Below are positions 7,435-17,504 of a stretch of DNA of 38,454 nt, piece after piece; position 1 is the stretch's first letter, and each line of letters starts with the position of its first letter. The stretch is from Candidatus Kuenenia stuttgartensis. Lineage in GTDB: Bacteria > Planctomycetota > Planctomycetia > Pirellulales > UBA1268. The notes beneath the pieces are model-generated. The model worked only from the letters and a program-made list of their open reading frames with translations, did no database searches and was not told where the DNA came from. The stretch lies in NCBI GenBank assembly GCA_945891385.1, contig CAMDDJ010000028.1, forward strand, positions 1 to 38,454, given 5' to 3'. Position numbers and translations under genes: made by a program.

Positions 7435-7756
7435 TCCACCTGCGGGTCTGCCCTTGGTCGCCGCGGTCACAGGGTTTCCCGTGCGAAGCCGACGTCGGCC
7501 ACATGGCGGCCCCGCGGCGTCTGCCCGTCCTGCAACGGCCGGCGCATGGCCCAGACGGCAGCGCCTCTCGCCGATCACGTCATCCCGCCGATACCGGTGC
7601 GGCATTGGGTGATCTCCGTGCCGCAGCGATTGCGGGGCTTTCTCGCCGACCGGCCCCGAGCCGTCGCCGCCGTCACGAAGATCTTTCTTGACGAGATCGA
7701 GCGGCTGCTGCTCGCGGCGCCAGGCGGGACACCTGATGCCGACATGCCGAGAGCCG
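7435..7756 (+). pseudogene. IS91-family transposase remnant
   Basis: The best-preserved stretch (about 7519-7755) reads CPSCNGRRMAQTAAPLADHV, then PIPVRHWVISVPQRLRGFL, then TKIFLDEIERLLLAAPGGTPDADMPRAA. This is the zinc-binding end and the start of the core of IS91/ISCR-type (Y2) rolling-circle transposases. Upstream, similarity to the N-terminal zinc domain (a CG...GF...CEA pattern) continues in other frames, so frameshifts or small deletions are present. The catalytic tyrosines and the last two-thirds of the protein are missing. The similarity stops where the 47-bp repeat starts (7757). This is family recognition by eye. Confidence 0.7.
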
Positions 7757-7803
7757 CTCCATGCCGAGATCGACAAAACGGTCGAATTCGTCTGGGCAGG
7801 CGG
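7757..7803 (+). repeat. 47-bp direct repeat, copy 2
   Basis: Exact second copy of the osmC 3' end (5843-5889). In the osmC reading frame it continues with Gly-Ser-Ser and stops at 7811-7813, 11 bases before the katG stop. It may therefore be the ancestral end of osmC, left behind by the insertion. Confidence 0.95.
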
Positions 7804-7824
7804 CAGTTCGTGAGACCGTCTCGA

Positions 7825-10300
<2,476 letters not shown>

Positions 10301-10312
10301 TACCATGCGAGT

Positions 10313-10396
10313 GCACCGGCTCGGGGGCGGCAATAGTCGCGTCGCGGGCGAGGATACGCCCTTGTTCCCCGCGAGCGTTCGCTGACCACCGAGCCT
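10313..10396 (+). repeat. 84-bp dispersed repeat, copy A
   Basis: Matches copy C (34104-34187, opposite strand) at about 76 of 84 positions and copy B (30371-30451) more loosely. The best-conserved cores are the GTCGCGTCGCGGGC block and the CCGCGAGCGTTCG block. It lies in the katG/uvrC divergent region, 31 bases before the uvrC start. Terminal inverted repeats are partly eroded here. Confidence 0.88.
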
Positions 10397-10427
10397 CTTT
10401 CTCTCAACCAGGTAACCTGGGATCGTC

Positions 10428-11834
10428 ATGACGCTGCCGCCTTCCGATCGATCCGAGGCCGACGAGCCCGCCGCGGATGTGGCAGGTGAATCGCTTCCGT
10501 CCGACACGGATTCCGCCGCGGCGGCCCGCGACCGCTCGGCGGCGGCCCGCAAGGTGCGATCGTTTCCCACGACGCCGGGTGTCTACTTGATGAAGGACGC
10601 GGCCGGCCGGGTGATCTACGTGGGCAAGGCCAAGAATCTCCGGGCCCGGGCCGGAAGCTACTTTCTCAAGGCCGCTGCCGAGGATCGCCGCACGGCCGAT
10701 CTCGTGCAGGAGATCCGCGACATCGACTACCTCGAGGCCGAGAGCGAGGTCGACGCCCTCCTGCTCGAGAGCCGGCTCGTCAAGGACGTGCAGCCGAAGT
10801 TCAACAGCGATCTCAAAGACGACAAGACCTTTCCCTACCTCCAGATCACGACCCACGAGGATTATCCGCGGGTCGAGTTCACCCGCACGCCACGGCAGAA
10901 GGGAGTCAAGCTCTACGGCCCGTTCACCAGCGCCGGCAGTCTCCGCGGGGCGATCGTCGTGCTCCAGCGGATCTTCAAGTTTCGCACCTGCACGCTCGAC
11001 ATCGACGCCGACGACGAACGCTGGCGGTGGTTTCGGCCCTGCCTGCTGGCCTCGATCGACCAGTGCACGGCGGCCTGCAACCTGCGGATCTCGAAGGACG
11101 ACTACCGTAAGGACATCAACCGCCTGAAGACCTTTCTCGACGGCGGCAAGGCCCGGCTGCTCGCCGAGATGCGGGAAGAGATGCTGGCGGCCTCGGGGCG
11201 GCTCGAATTCGAGCGGGCCGCCCGGCTGCGGGACGAGATCCGGCTGCTCGAAACCCTCGACCAGCGAGGCGATCTCGAGGAGCACGTGCAACCCGAGGTG
11301 TTTCTCGTCGATCCCAAGAAGGGGCTGGCGGGGCTCCAGAAGGTGCTCGGCCTGGCGGCACCGCCGCGGGTGATCGAGGGCGTCGACATCGCCCACCTCG
11401 CCGGCAACGAGACGGTGGCTAGTCTCGTGCAGTTCATCGACGGCCTGCCCTTCAAGCCCGGCTACAAGCGATACCGAATCAAGGGTGTGGACGGGATCGA
11501 CGACTTCAAGAGCATCCACGAGGTGGTCTCGCGGCGATTCGCCCGGCTGGCCCGAGAGGGGACCTCGCCCCCCGACATCCTCCTCATTGACGGCGGTAAA
11601 GGGCAGCTCTCGGCGGCCCTCGACGCGCTCGAGAGCCTGGGTGTCGAAGCGCCCTGCGTGATCTCGCTCGCCAAACGGGAGGAGGAGGTTTTCGTGCCGG
11701 GTAAGAGCGAACCCCTGCGGCTCTCCCGCGACTCCTACTCCCTGCGGCTCCTGGAATACGTCCGCGACGAGGCCCACCGCTTCGCCCAGCACTACCACCA
11801 TCTCCTCCGCGGCAAACGCACACTGGAGGAGTGA
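10428..11834 (+). CDS. uvrC: UvrABC excinuclease subunit C, compact form
   Basis: 468 residues. UvrC makes both incisions in nucleotide excision repair after UvrA/UvrB load on a lesion. GIY-YIG nuclease domain (3' incision): TPGVYLMKD (49-57) and VIYVGKAKNLRAR (62-74). UVR domain for UvrB contact: about 241-276 (EFERAARLRDEIRLLE). RNase-H-like domain (5' incision) with catalytic D320 (EGVDIAHLAG), D388 (LLIDGGKGQL) and H450 (EAHRFAQHYH). The protein is about 140 residues shorter than the E. coli type: the linker between UVR and RNase-H-like domains is brief, and it stops at LRGKRTLEE with no C-terminal helix-hairpin-helix DNA-binding domain. The first 44 residues are acidic/Ala-rich and the ATG has no clear ribosome-binding site, so the true start could be a little downstream. 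Confidence 0.94.
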   Translation: MTLPPSDRSEADEPAADVAGESLPSDTDSAAAARDRSAAARKVRSFPTTPGVYLMKDAAGRVIYVGKAKNLRARAGSYFLKAAAEDRRTADLVQEIRDIDYLEAESEVDALLLESRLVKDVQPKFNSDLKDDKTFPYLQITTHEDYPRVEFTRTPRQKGVKLYGPFTSAGSLRGAIVVLQRIFKFRTCTLDIDADDERWRWFRPCLLASIDQCTAACNLRISKDDYRKDINRLKTFLDGGKARLLAEMREEMLAASGRLEFERAARLRDEIRLLETLDQRGDLEEHVQPEVFLVDPKKGLAGLQKVLGLAAPPRVIEGVDIAHLAGNETVASLVQFIDGLPFKPGYKRYRIKGVDGIDDFKSIHEVVSRRFARLAREGTSPPDILLIDGGKGQLSAALDALESLGVEAPCVISLAKREEEVFVPGKSEPLRLSRDSYSLRLLEYVRDEAHRFAQHYHHLLRGKRTLEE

Positions 11835-11925
11835 GCCGCTTTTGTTCCTCTCGGCAGCCGGGCAGGAAGTTGGTACACCACTCCCCGCGTCGTCGGAGCC
11901 ACCCCGTCTCGGAGCCCTGCCTGCC

Positions 11926-12597
11926 ATGGCCAAAAAGAAGTCGGTTCGGAAGCCTGTTGCCGCGAAGAAGACCGCAAAGAAAGCGGTCAAGAAGGCCACC
12001 GCCAAGAAGCCGGCCGCGACCAAGCCCGCCCCGACAAAAAAAGCGGTCGCCAAGAAGCCCGCACCTACGAAGGCCGCCCCAAAGCCTTCCCCTGCCACCC
12101 AGACAAAGCCAGCCCAGGGAGCAAGCCCGACCTGGCCGCGGGAGGGGGCGAAGGCTCCCAACTTCACGGCGGTCGCCCACGACGGGTCGCAGGTGACCTT
12201 GTCGGCTCTCAAGGGTCGCCCCGTGGTGCTCTATTTTTATCCCAAAGATGACACGCCCGGATGCACGGTCGAAGCCTGCGGGTTTCGCGACGCCCACGCC
12301 CAGTTCGGGCGCCACAAGGCTGTGGTGCTCGGCGTCAGTCCCGACTCTCCGCGGAGCCACGTGAAGTTCCGGGAGAAGTTCAAGCTCCCCTTCACGCTCC
12401 TGGCAGACGAGGATCACTCCCTCGCCGACCGCTACGGGGCCTGGCGGGAGAAGAGCATGTACGGCAAGACCTACATGGGCGTCGCCCGCAGCACGTTCGT
12501 AATCGACGCCAAAGGCACGATCAGCAAAGCGTTTACGACGGTCAAGCCCGAGGGGCACGAGCAGGAGGTTCTGGCCGCCCTCGCCGCACTCCGCTGA
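11926..12597 (+). CDS. bcp: Peroxiredoxin (BCP/PrxQ) with histone H1-like N-terminal tail
   Basis: 223 residues from the ATG at 11926 (GGAG at 11911-11914). The C-terminal 150 residues are a BCP/PrxQ peroxiredoxin: KAPNFTAVAHDG, VLYFYPKDDTPGCTVEACGFRD with peroxidatic Cys in PGCT and resolving Cys five residues on, GVSPDS, and FTLLADEDHSLADRYGAW. It reduces peroxides at thioredoxin's expense. The first 75 or so residues (AKKKSVRKPVAAKKTAKKAV...KKATAKKPAA...) are Lys/Ala/Pro repeats like the AKKPA tails of histone H1-like and HU-type bacterial proteins, which bind DNA non-specifically. The fusion suggests a peroxidase held on the nucleoid. Upstream in-frame starts exist from 11842 but give no sensible extension. 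It follows uvrC by 91 bases on the same strand. Confidence 0.93.
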   Translation: MAKKKSVRKPVAAKKTAKKAVKKATAKKPAATKPAPTKKAVAKKPAPTKAAPKPSPATQTKPAQGASPTWPREGAKAPNFTAVAHDGSQVTLSALKGRPVVLYFYPKDDTPGCTVEACGFRDAHAQFGRHKAVVLGVSPDSPRSHVKFREKFKLPFTLLADEDHSLADRYGAWREKSMYGKTYMGVARSTFVIDAKGTISKAFTTVKPEGHEQEVLAALAALR

Positions 12598-12677
12598 GGC
12601 GACGGCCGGTCAGCGCCCGTCGATTGGCCCGACACCCGTCTCCGCACAACTGCTGACCTGACCGAAGCCGACTCGCC

Positions 12678-13916
12678 TCAGGCGACCGGCCGGATGCGGC
12701 TGGCGACCCAAAGGCTCGTGATCGTCACCCCGGCGGCGACGATGCCGACCGTCCCGAAGTGACGCAGCGGCTCGCCGCCGCCGCCGTCGATGATCAGCCC
12801 GCCGAGCGTCGTCCCCAGCCCGCTGGCGACGTGCTGCACCGATGAGTTGACCGACATGAAGCTGCCGCGGCGCCGCGGCTCGATGCTCCCCGTGATCAAT
12901 GCCATCGAAGTGACCATCCGGCTCGCGTTGGTAGCCATCAGCAAGGCAGCGACCGGAGCTGCCACCCCGATGCCGACCGCGGGAAGATGCGTCACGATCA
13001 GGATCATCATGGCCGAGAGAGGAACGATGCCGCGAAACACCCGGAGTCCGCCCCAGCGGTCGATGAGCCAGCCGGTGAGCGGCGTGCTCGCGAGCGTGAG
13101 CAGCCCCCCGGTGACGAACACGGCCGGCAGCTGGGCCTCGGTCACGCCGACGTTGGCCACGAAGGCGGTGCTGATGAACGGGATCACGGAGAACGCGCCG
13201 ACCATGAGCAGGGCGATCAGGGCGAAGCCGCGGCGATGGGCCGGGATCGAGAGCGTCTCGAGCAGATGGGCCAATGGATTCCGCCGTATGCCATCCACGT
13301 GCCCAGCCAGGGGTGGAAGTGACCAGAGAGCCAGCCCCACCAGGGGCAGCCCGAGGGCCGCGAGCCCGAAGAAGGGGGCCTGCCAGCCGAGCCGGGTGCC
13401 CAGCGCGATGCCCAGCGGCACGCCGGCGATCGAGGCGACAGCGAAGGCCAGCATCAGCGTGCCCGTGGCGCGGCCCCGTCGCTCGGGCGGAAACACGTCG
13501 GCTACGATCGCGAGTGCCAGCCCACCGAGGAGGCCGCCGAAGCCGCCGGTCACGCTTCGCGCGGCGAGCAACTGCGGAAACGAGGTAGCCAACCCGCAGG
13601 CCGCCGTGCCCGCGATCAGTCCAAGCGACAAGGTGATGTAGGCCAACTTTCGCGGCACTCGGTCGAGCCACGGCGCCGCCAGGATTCCGGCCAGTCCAGC
13701 AGCGAGCGTGTAGGCCGACACGACCCAACTGAACTTTCGGGCGTCGATGTCGAGGCCGGCGAGCAACTGCGGCCCAAGGGGCATCACGATCATGAAGTCG
13801 ACGATGCTGATGCATTGGATCGCCGCCAGCGTCAACAGCACCACGCCCTCGTGACGCACCGTCGCAGAGGGATCGTAAGCGGGGGCAGATCGATCGGCGG
13901 GAGTGGGGGCGGCCAC
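12678..13916 (-). CDS. MFS transporter (DHA1-like)
   Basis: 412 residues from a GTG at 13916. A hydrophobic protein with the pattern of about 12 transmembrane helices in two halves. The first helix VVLLTLAAIQCISIVDFMIVMPLGPQL is typical of drug:H+ antiporter-1 members, where the 'D.mivmPLgp.l' stretch is well conserved. AAPWLDRVPRK matches the loop 2-3 signature 'G..aDr.Grr' and PLTGWLIDRWGG its repeat in the second half. It probably exports a small molecule using the proton gradient; the substrate cannot be deduced. It is convergent with the peroxiredoxin gene and divergent from the acyl-AMP ligase. Confidence 0.9.
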   Translation of the reverse strand: MAAPTPADRSAPAYDPSATVRHEGVVLLTLAAIQCISIVDFMIVMPLGPQLLAGLDIDARKFSWVVSAYTLAAGLAGILAAPWLDRVPRKLAYITLSLGLIAGTAACGLATSFPQLLAARSVTGGFGGLLGGLALAIVADVFPPERRGRATGTLMLAFAVASIAGVPLGIALGTRLGWQAPFFGLAALGLPLVGLALWSLPPLAGHVDGIRRNPLAHLLETLSIPAHRRGFALIALLMVGAFSVIPFISTAFVANVGVTEAQLPAVFVTGGLLTLASTPLTGWLIDRWGGLRVFRGIVPLSAMMILIVTHLPAVGIGVAAPVAALLMATNASRMVTSMALITGSIEPRRRGSFMSVNSSVQHVASGLGTTLGGLIIDGGGGEPLRHFGTVGIVAAGVTITSLWVASRIRPVA

Positions 13917-13947
13917 GATGGCGCGGGGTTCCTGGGCCGTCCGCTGC

Positions 13948-13977
13948 TTGCGGCGTCGCTCAACGGTGCACTATACC
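13948..13977 (+). promoter_or_regulatory. Candidate promoter for the acyl-AMP ligase
   Basis: TTGCGG (13948-13953), an 18-base spacer and TATACC (13972-13977), about 80 bases upstream of the ligase ATG. The TATA-containing stretch stands out in very GC-rich sequence. Both boxes are imperfect. Confidence 0.35.
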
Positions 13978-14059
13978 TCACGGGCAGGTTCACTCCGGAG
14001 CTCTCGCGAGCGGAGTCGCCGCGGCCGACCGCGCCCCCGCTCTCCCCGCGTCTGCATCG

Positions 14060-15964
14060 ATGCTGCACCACCTGCTACGACAGTCGCTCGAAACCGACCC
14101 CGACCGTCCGATCCTCGACTGCGACGGATCCTGGACTACGGCTGCAGAGCTCGAACGGCTGGCGTCGAGGCTGGCCTCGGGCTTGGCGGCCCTGGGGCTC
14201 GAAGAAGGGGATCGGGTGGCCCTCCTGGTGCCGAACGGCCTCGAGGCGGTCGTCTGCTACCTGGCCTGTTTTCGGATGCGGCTGGTGATCGTGCCGCTCG
14301 ATTACCAATACCACCCGCTCCAGATCGGCTACGCGCTCGGCCATAGCGGCGCGGCGATCCTGATTGCGAACCACGAGCGGATGGCAGGCCTCGACGAGGC
14401 CGGCGTCCTCACGGCCATGCCCCGCGTCGCGGTCGTCGGCGGCGACTCAGCGACCGGAAACCGGCGTCCGTTCGAGTCGCTGCTCGGGGCCGAACGCGTC
14501 CTGCCCTCCGCTGCACCGCATGACGACAGTCCGGCGGTGATGATCTACACCTCGGGAACGACGTCTCGTCCCAAGGGCGTCGTTCTCTCCCATGGAGCCC
14601 TGACCACCGGCATGCGCAAGTACCTCACGCGGGTCACGCTCACGGCCGACGACGTAGCGCTGGTCGCGACGTCCGTCTCGCGGCCTCTGGCGCTCCGCTG
14701 CCAGGTCCTGCCCTCGCTCTGGGTCGGAGCGCGAGTCAGCCTGCTGCCGAAGTTTACGGTCGACACCTGCGTCGCCGCCCTGCGGCGGCCCCCCGCCAAG
14801 ACGTTTCTCACGCTCACGCCCGCGGGCCTCGGGCAGCTGATGGCAAACCCCGACTTTCATGGCTGTGACTTCAGCCACCTCCGCCTCTGCCTGGCGGGAG
14901 GGGACCGCGTTCCAGGCAAACTCCTCGAGTCGTTCAAGCGCCTGACGGGCGTCTCGATCACGGAGCAGTGCGGCTCGACGGAGACGGGCCCCTACGCGAT
15001 GAATCCGCCGTTCGGCCGCAAGAAGCCGGGATCCGTCGGCCCGCCCGTGCACGGGGTCCAGGTGGCCGTGGTCGACGAGCAGGGGGCCGACGTACCCACC
15101 GGAGTGGTCGGGGAACTGCGTGTCAGCGGCCCGGGAATCATGGACGGCTACTGGAACGAGTCGGCCCAGACCCGCAAGACCTTGCAGAAGGGCTGGGTCC
15201 TGACCGGGGATCTGGGATGCTACGACGAGGACGGCTATCTGTGGTTCATGGGCCGGCGGAAGGACATCGTCGTCCGCGCTGGCAATAAGGTCGCGCCGCT
15301 CGAAGTGGAGGCAGCCCTCTCGGATCATCCCGCGGTCCGGGAGGCCTGCGTGATCGGTGTGCCCGATCCCGCGAGCGGCGAGGTGCCGCATGCGTATGTC
15401 ATCTTGCAGCCGGGAGTTGCCGCCAGACCCGAGGACCTGCGGGACTTCGTCGCCAGCAGGCTGGCGGCGTTCATGGTTCCCACGAAGGTCCACCTCATCG
15501 CCGAGATGCCCTCGAAGGGGCCGGGCAAGGTCGACCGTGAACTGCTGCGGATGCGAGCCATCACCGCCGCCCTGATCGAGCAGGTTCCGTTCTTCAAGAA
15601 CGCCAGCAGCGACTTCCTCCGCGACATCATCCCGCGGCTCGAGGCGCGCGAGTTCGCGCCGGGCGAAACGATCGTGCACGAGGGAGACGTGGGGGACGAG
15701 ATGTACTTCCTCACGAAGGGACAGGTCGAGGTGCTCCGCGGCGATCCCGCCGAGCGGCTTGCGGTCCTACGCGAGGGTTCCTTCTTCGGTGAATTGGCGG
15801 TCCTCAGGGATGCCCCCCGGGCCGCCACCATTCGGGCCCTGACCGACGTCGAGGTCTACGCTCTCCGCCGAGAGGGGGTTCGGCAGCTCGCCGATGCCCA
15901 CGCTGAATTCCAGCACTACCTGCAGGTCGCCGCCGAGCAGTATGCGGCCGCAGCGCCCGGCTGA
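14060..15964 (+). CDS. Acyl-CoA/AMP ligase fused to cyclic-nucleotide-binding domain
   Basis: 634 residues in two parts. Residues 1-500 form an ANL-superfamily adenylating enzyme: P-loop MIYTSGTTSRPKGVVLSHG (161-179), EQCGSTETG, GDLGCYDEDGYLWFMGRRKDIV (A7/A8 region), and the catalytic Lys near K490 in KGPGKVDRE. It should activate a carboxylic acid, probably fatty or aromatic, as acyl-AMP and pass it to CoA or another acceptor. Residues 509-634 are a cyclic-nucleotide-binding domain: FAPGETIVHEGDVGDEMYFLTKGQVEVL, then FFGELAVLRDAPRAATIRA, whose G577-E578 and R587 are the phosphate-binding-cassette residues that contact cAMP/cGMP. The fusion implies nucleotide-controlled activity. No clear ribosome-binding site precedes the ATG. 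Confidence 0.93.
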   Translation: MLHHLLRQSLETDPDRPILDCDGSWTTAAELERLASRLASGLAALGLEEGDRVALLVPNGLEAVVCYLACFRMRLVIVPLDYQYHPLQIGYALGHSGAAILIANHERMAGLDEAGVLTAMPRVAVVGGDSATGNRRPFESLLGAERVLPSAAPHDDSPAVMIYTSGTTSRPKGVVLSHGALTTGMRKYLTRVTLTADDVALVATSVSRPLALRCQVLPSLWVGARVSLLPKFTVDTCVAALRRPPAKTFLTLTPAGLGQLMANPDFHGCDFSHLRLCLAGGDRVPGKLLESFKRLTGVSITEQCGSTETGPYAMNPPFGRKKPGSVGPPVHGVQVAVVDEQGADVPTGVVGELRVSGPGIMDGYWNESAQTRKTLQKGWVLTGDLGCYDEDGYLWFMGRRKDIVVRAGNKVAPLEVEAALSDHPAVREACVIGVPDPASGEVPHAYVILQPGVAARPEDLRDFVASRLAAFMVPTKVHLIAEMPSKGPGKVDRELLRMRAITAALIEQVPFFKNASSDFLRDIIPRLEAREFAPGETIVHEGDVGDEMYFLTKGQVEVLRGDPAERLAVLREGSFFGELAVLRDAPRAATIRALTDVEVYALRREGVRQLADAHAEFQHYLQVAAEQYAAAAPG

Positions 15965-16131
15965 AACGACGGGCGGCGACGATCCGAGCCGATGAGCGGC
16001 CCGAGCGGCGCGGTGAGATTTCGGTCACAGCGTGCGGTCTATTTTCTCTCCCACTCGGCATTGAGTAGAATTTTGAAAGTGGGCGGTGGGAACACGTCCA
16101 CGGCCCACCCATCCCGCCCCGGAGGTCACCG

Positions 16132-17466
16132 ATGGCCCCGCCAACCGCTCCCATCGGCTGCCGTTCGTTTCAGGCCGGCTGCAATCGGCGGGAGTTTCTT
16201 CACGTCGGCGGCCTCACCGGCCTGGGCCTGTCGCTGGGTGGATTCTTCCGGATGCAGGCGGCCCGGGCCGACGCCAAGGCGTTCACCCACTTCGAGGGCA
16301 CCGCCAAGAGCGTGATCCACATCTGGCTGCCGGGCGGATGGGCCCAGCAGGAGACGTTCGATCCCAAGCCGTTGGCCCCGGCGGAGTACCGGGGCGAATT
16401 CAAGGCGATCGACACGGCGCTGCCAGGCGTGCAATTCAGCGAGACGCTGCCGCGGTCGGCCGCGATCGCCGACAAGATCACGGTGGTGCGGTCGATGACC
16501 CACGGCGAGGCGGCCCATGAGCGGGGCACTCACAACATGTTCACGGGCTACCGCCCGAGCCCGGCCCTCACCTACCCGAGCTTCGGCAGCGTGGTGGCCC
16601 ATGAACTTGGTCCCAGGGCCAACCTGCCGCCCTACGTCTGCCTCCCCTCGCTCCCGGCCCCCGACGCCGGCGCCGGTTATCTAGGCAGCGGCTTCGGCCC
16701 GTTCGCGATCGGTGCCGATCCGGCCAACGCCAACTACACCGTCCGCGATCTCTCGCTGCCCGCGGGCGTCGATGCCGAGCGGTTCGCGACGCGGCAACGG
16801 CTCCGCGATGTGGTCGGCCGGCATTTCCAACGGCTCGAAGACGGTGGCACGATCGCCGCCATGGATTCCTTCTATGAGCGGGCCTACGCTCTCGTGCAGT
16901 CGGCGGAGGCGCAGGCCGCGTTCGACCTCAAGACGGAGCCCGACGCGATCCGCGACGAATACGGCCGCAACCAGGCCGGCCAGCGGATGCTGCTGGCCCG
17001 GCGGCTCGTCGAGGCGGGCGTGCGGTTCGTCACGCTCTCGTACGGCGGCTGGGACATGCACGCCCGGCTCCGCGACGGCATCACCCGCACCGTGCCGGCC
17101 TTTGATCAGGCCTTCGCGACCCTGATCAACGACCTCGACCGGCGGGGCATGCTCGATTCGACGCTCGTGATGGTATCGAGCGAGTTCGGCCGCACGCCCC
17201 GGGTCAACAAGGACGCCGGCCGCGACCACTGGCCCAAGGTGTTTAGTGTCATCCTGGCCGGCGGTGGCGTGAAGCGGGGCCTGGTGTATGGCGCGTCTGA
17301 CTCGATCGCCGCCGAGCCGCAGGACTCACCCCTTTCGATCGAAGACCTGGCCACCACCGTCTACCACTGCCTGGGAATCGTCGCCGAAAAGGAGCTCATG
17401 GCGCCCGGAAACCGCCCGATCGAGATCGTCGATGGCGGCACGGTACGGAAGGAACTCCTCGTCTGA
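16132..17466 (+). CDS. DUF1501 protein, Tat-exported
   Basis: 444 residues, ATG with GGAGG at 16121-16125. The N-terminus has a twin-arginine signal: NRREFLHVGGLTGLGLSLGGFF (18-39). The rest is DUF1501, a planctomycete-enriched family in the alkaline phosphatase/sulfatase fold: KSVIHIWLPGGWAQQETFDPKP, SEFGRTPRVN and DHWPKVFSVILAGGG are its standard landmarks. The biochemical role is not established; members are nearly always encoded beside DUF1549/DUF1553 haem proteins, as here. It is the first gene of a co-directional group followed by the PPC, DUF1549/1553 and WD40 proteins, 38 bases before the next start. The 167-base upstream gap contains a TAGAAT at 16066-16071 but no convincing -35 box. 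Confidence 0.93.
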   Translation: MAPPTAPIGCRSFQAGCNRREFLHVGGLTGLGLSLGGFFRMQAARADAKAFTHFEGTAKSVIHIWLPGGWAQQETFDPKPLAPAEYRGEFKAIDTALPGVQFSETLPRSAAIADKITVVRSMTHGEAAHERGTHNMFTGYRPSPALTYPSFGSVVAHELGPRANLPPYVCLPSLPAPDAGAGYLGSGFGPFAIGADPANANYTVRDLSLPAGVDAERFATRQRLRDVVGRHFQRLEDGGTIAAMDSFYERAYALVQSAEAQAAFDLKTEPDAIRDEYGRNQAGQRMLLARRLVEAGVRFVTLSYGGWDMHARLRDGITRTVPAFDQAFATLINDLDRRGMLDSTLVMVSSEFGRTPRVNKDAGRDHWPKVFSVILAGGGVKRGLVYGASDSIAAEPQDSPLSIEDLATTVYHCLGIVAEKELMAPGNRPIEIVDGGTVRKELLV

Positions 17467-17504
17467 TTGCCGCAATCGCGGTCGCCTCCCTCACGACTCC
17501 ACCC

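Larger units (their letters stand above)
5890..7756 (+). mobile_element. Inserted block: AAA ATPase plus IS91 remnant
   Basis: 1867 bases lie between the two 47-bp copies of the osmC 3' end. The block holds an AAA_14/DUF4143 ATPase with its own palindromic start region and a decayed IS91-type transposase fragment that breaks off exactly where copy 2 begins. DUF4143 ATPase genes are commonly scattered by horizontal transfer, and IS91 elements move by rolling-circle transposition and can carry adjacent DNA. I infer that this block arrived as a unit or by a one-ended transposition. The first 140 bases (5894-6030) hold no gene I can support. Confidence 0.65.

Noticed and set aside
10404..12212. 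602-codon open frame antisense to uvrC and the peroxiredoxin
   Set aside because: It spans two clear genes on the other strand, and its N-terminal part is the complement of the Lys/Ala tail repeats.
12598..12677. Terminator between the convergent peroxiredoxin and MFS genes
   Set aside because: Only a 7-bp CGGTCAG/CTGACCG pairing across a loop of about 40 bases and no T-run.
16061..16080. Promoter before the DUF1501 gene (TAGAAT at 16066)
   Set aside because: The -10 is good but no -35 resembling TTGACA lies at 15-19 bases.
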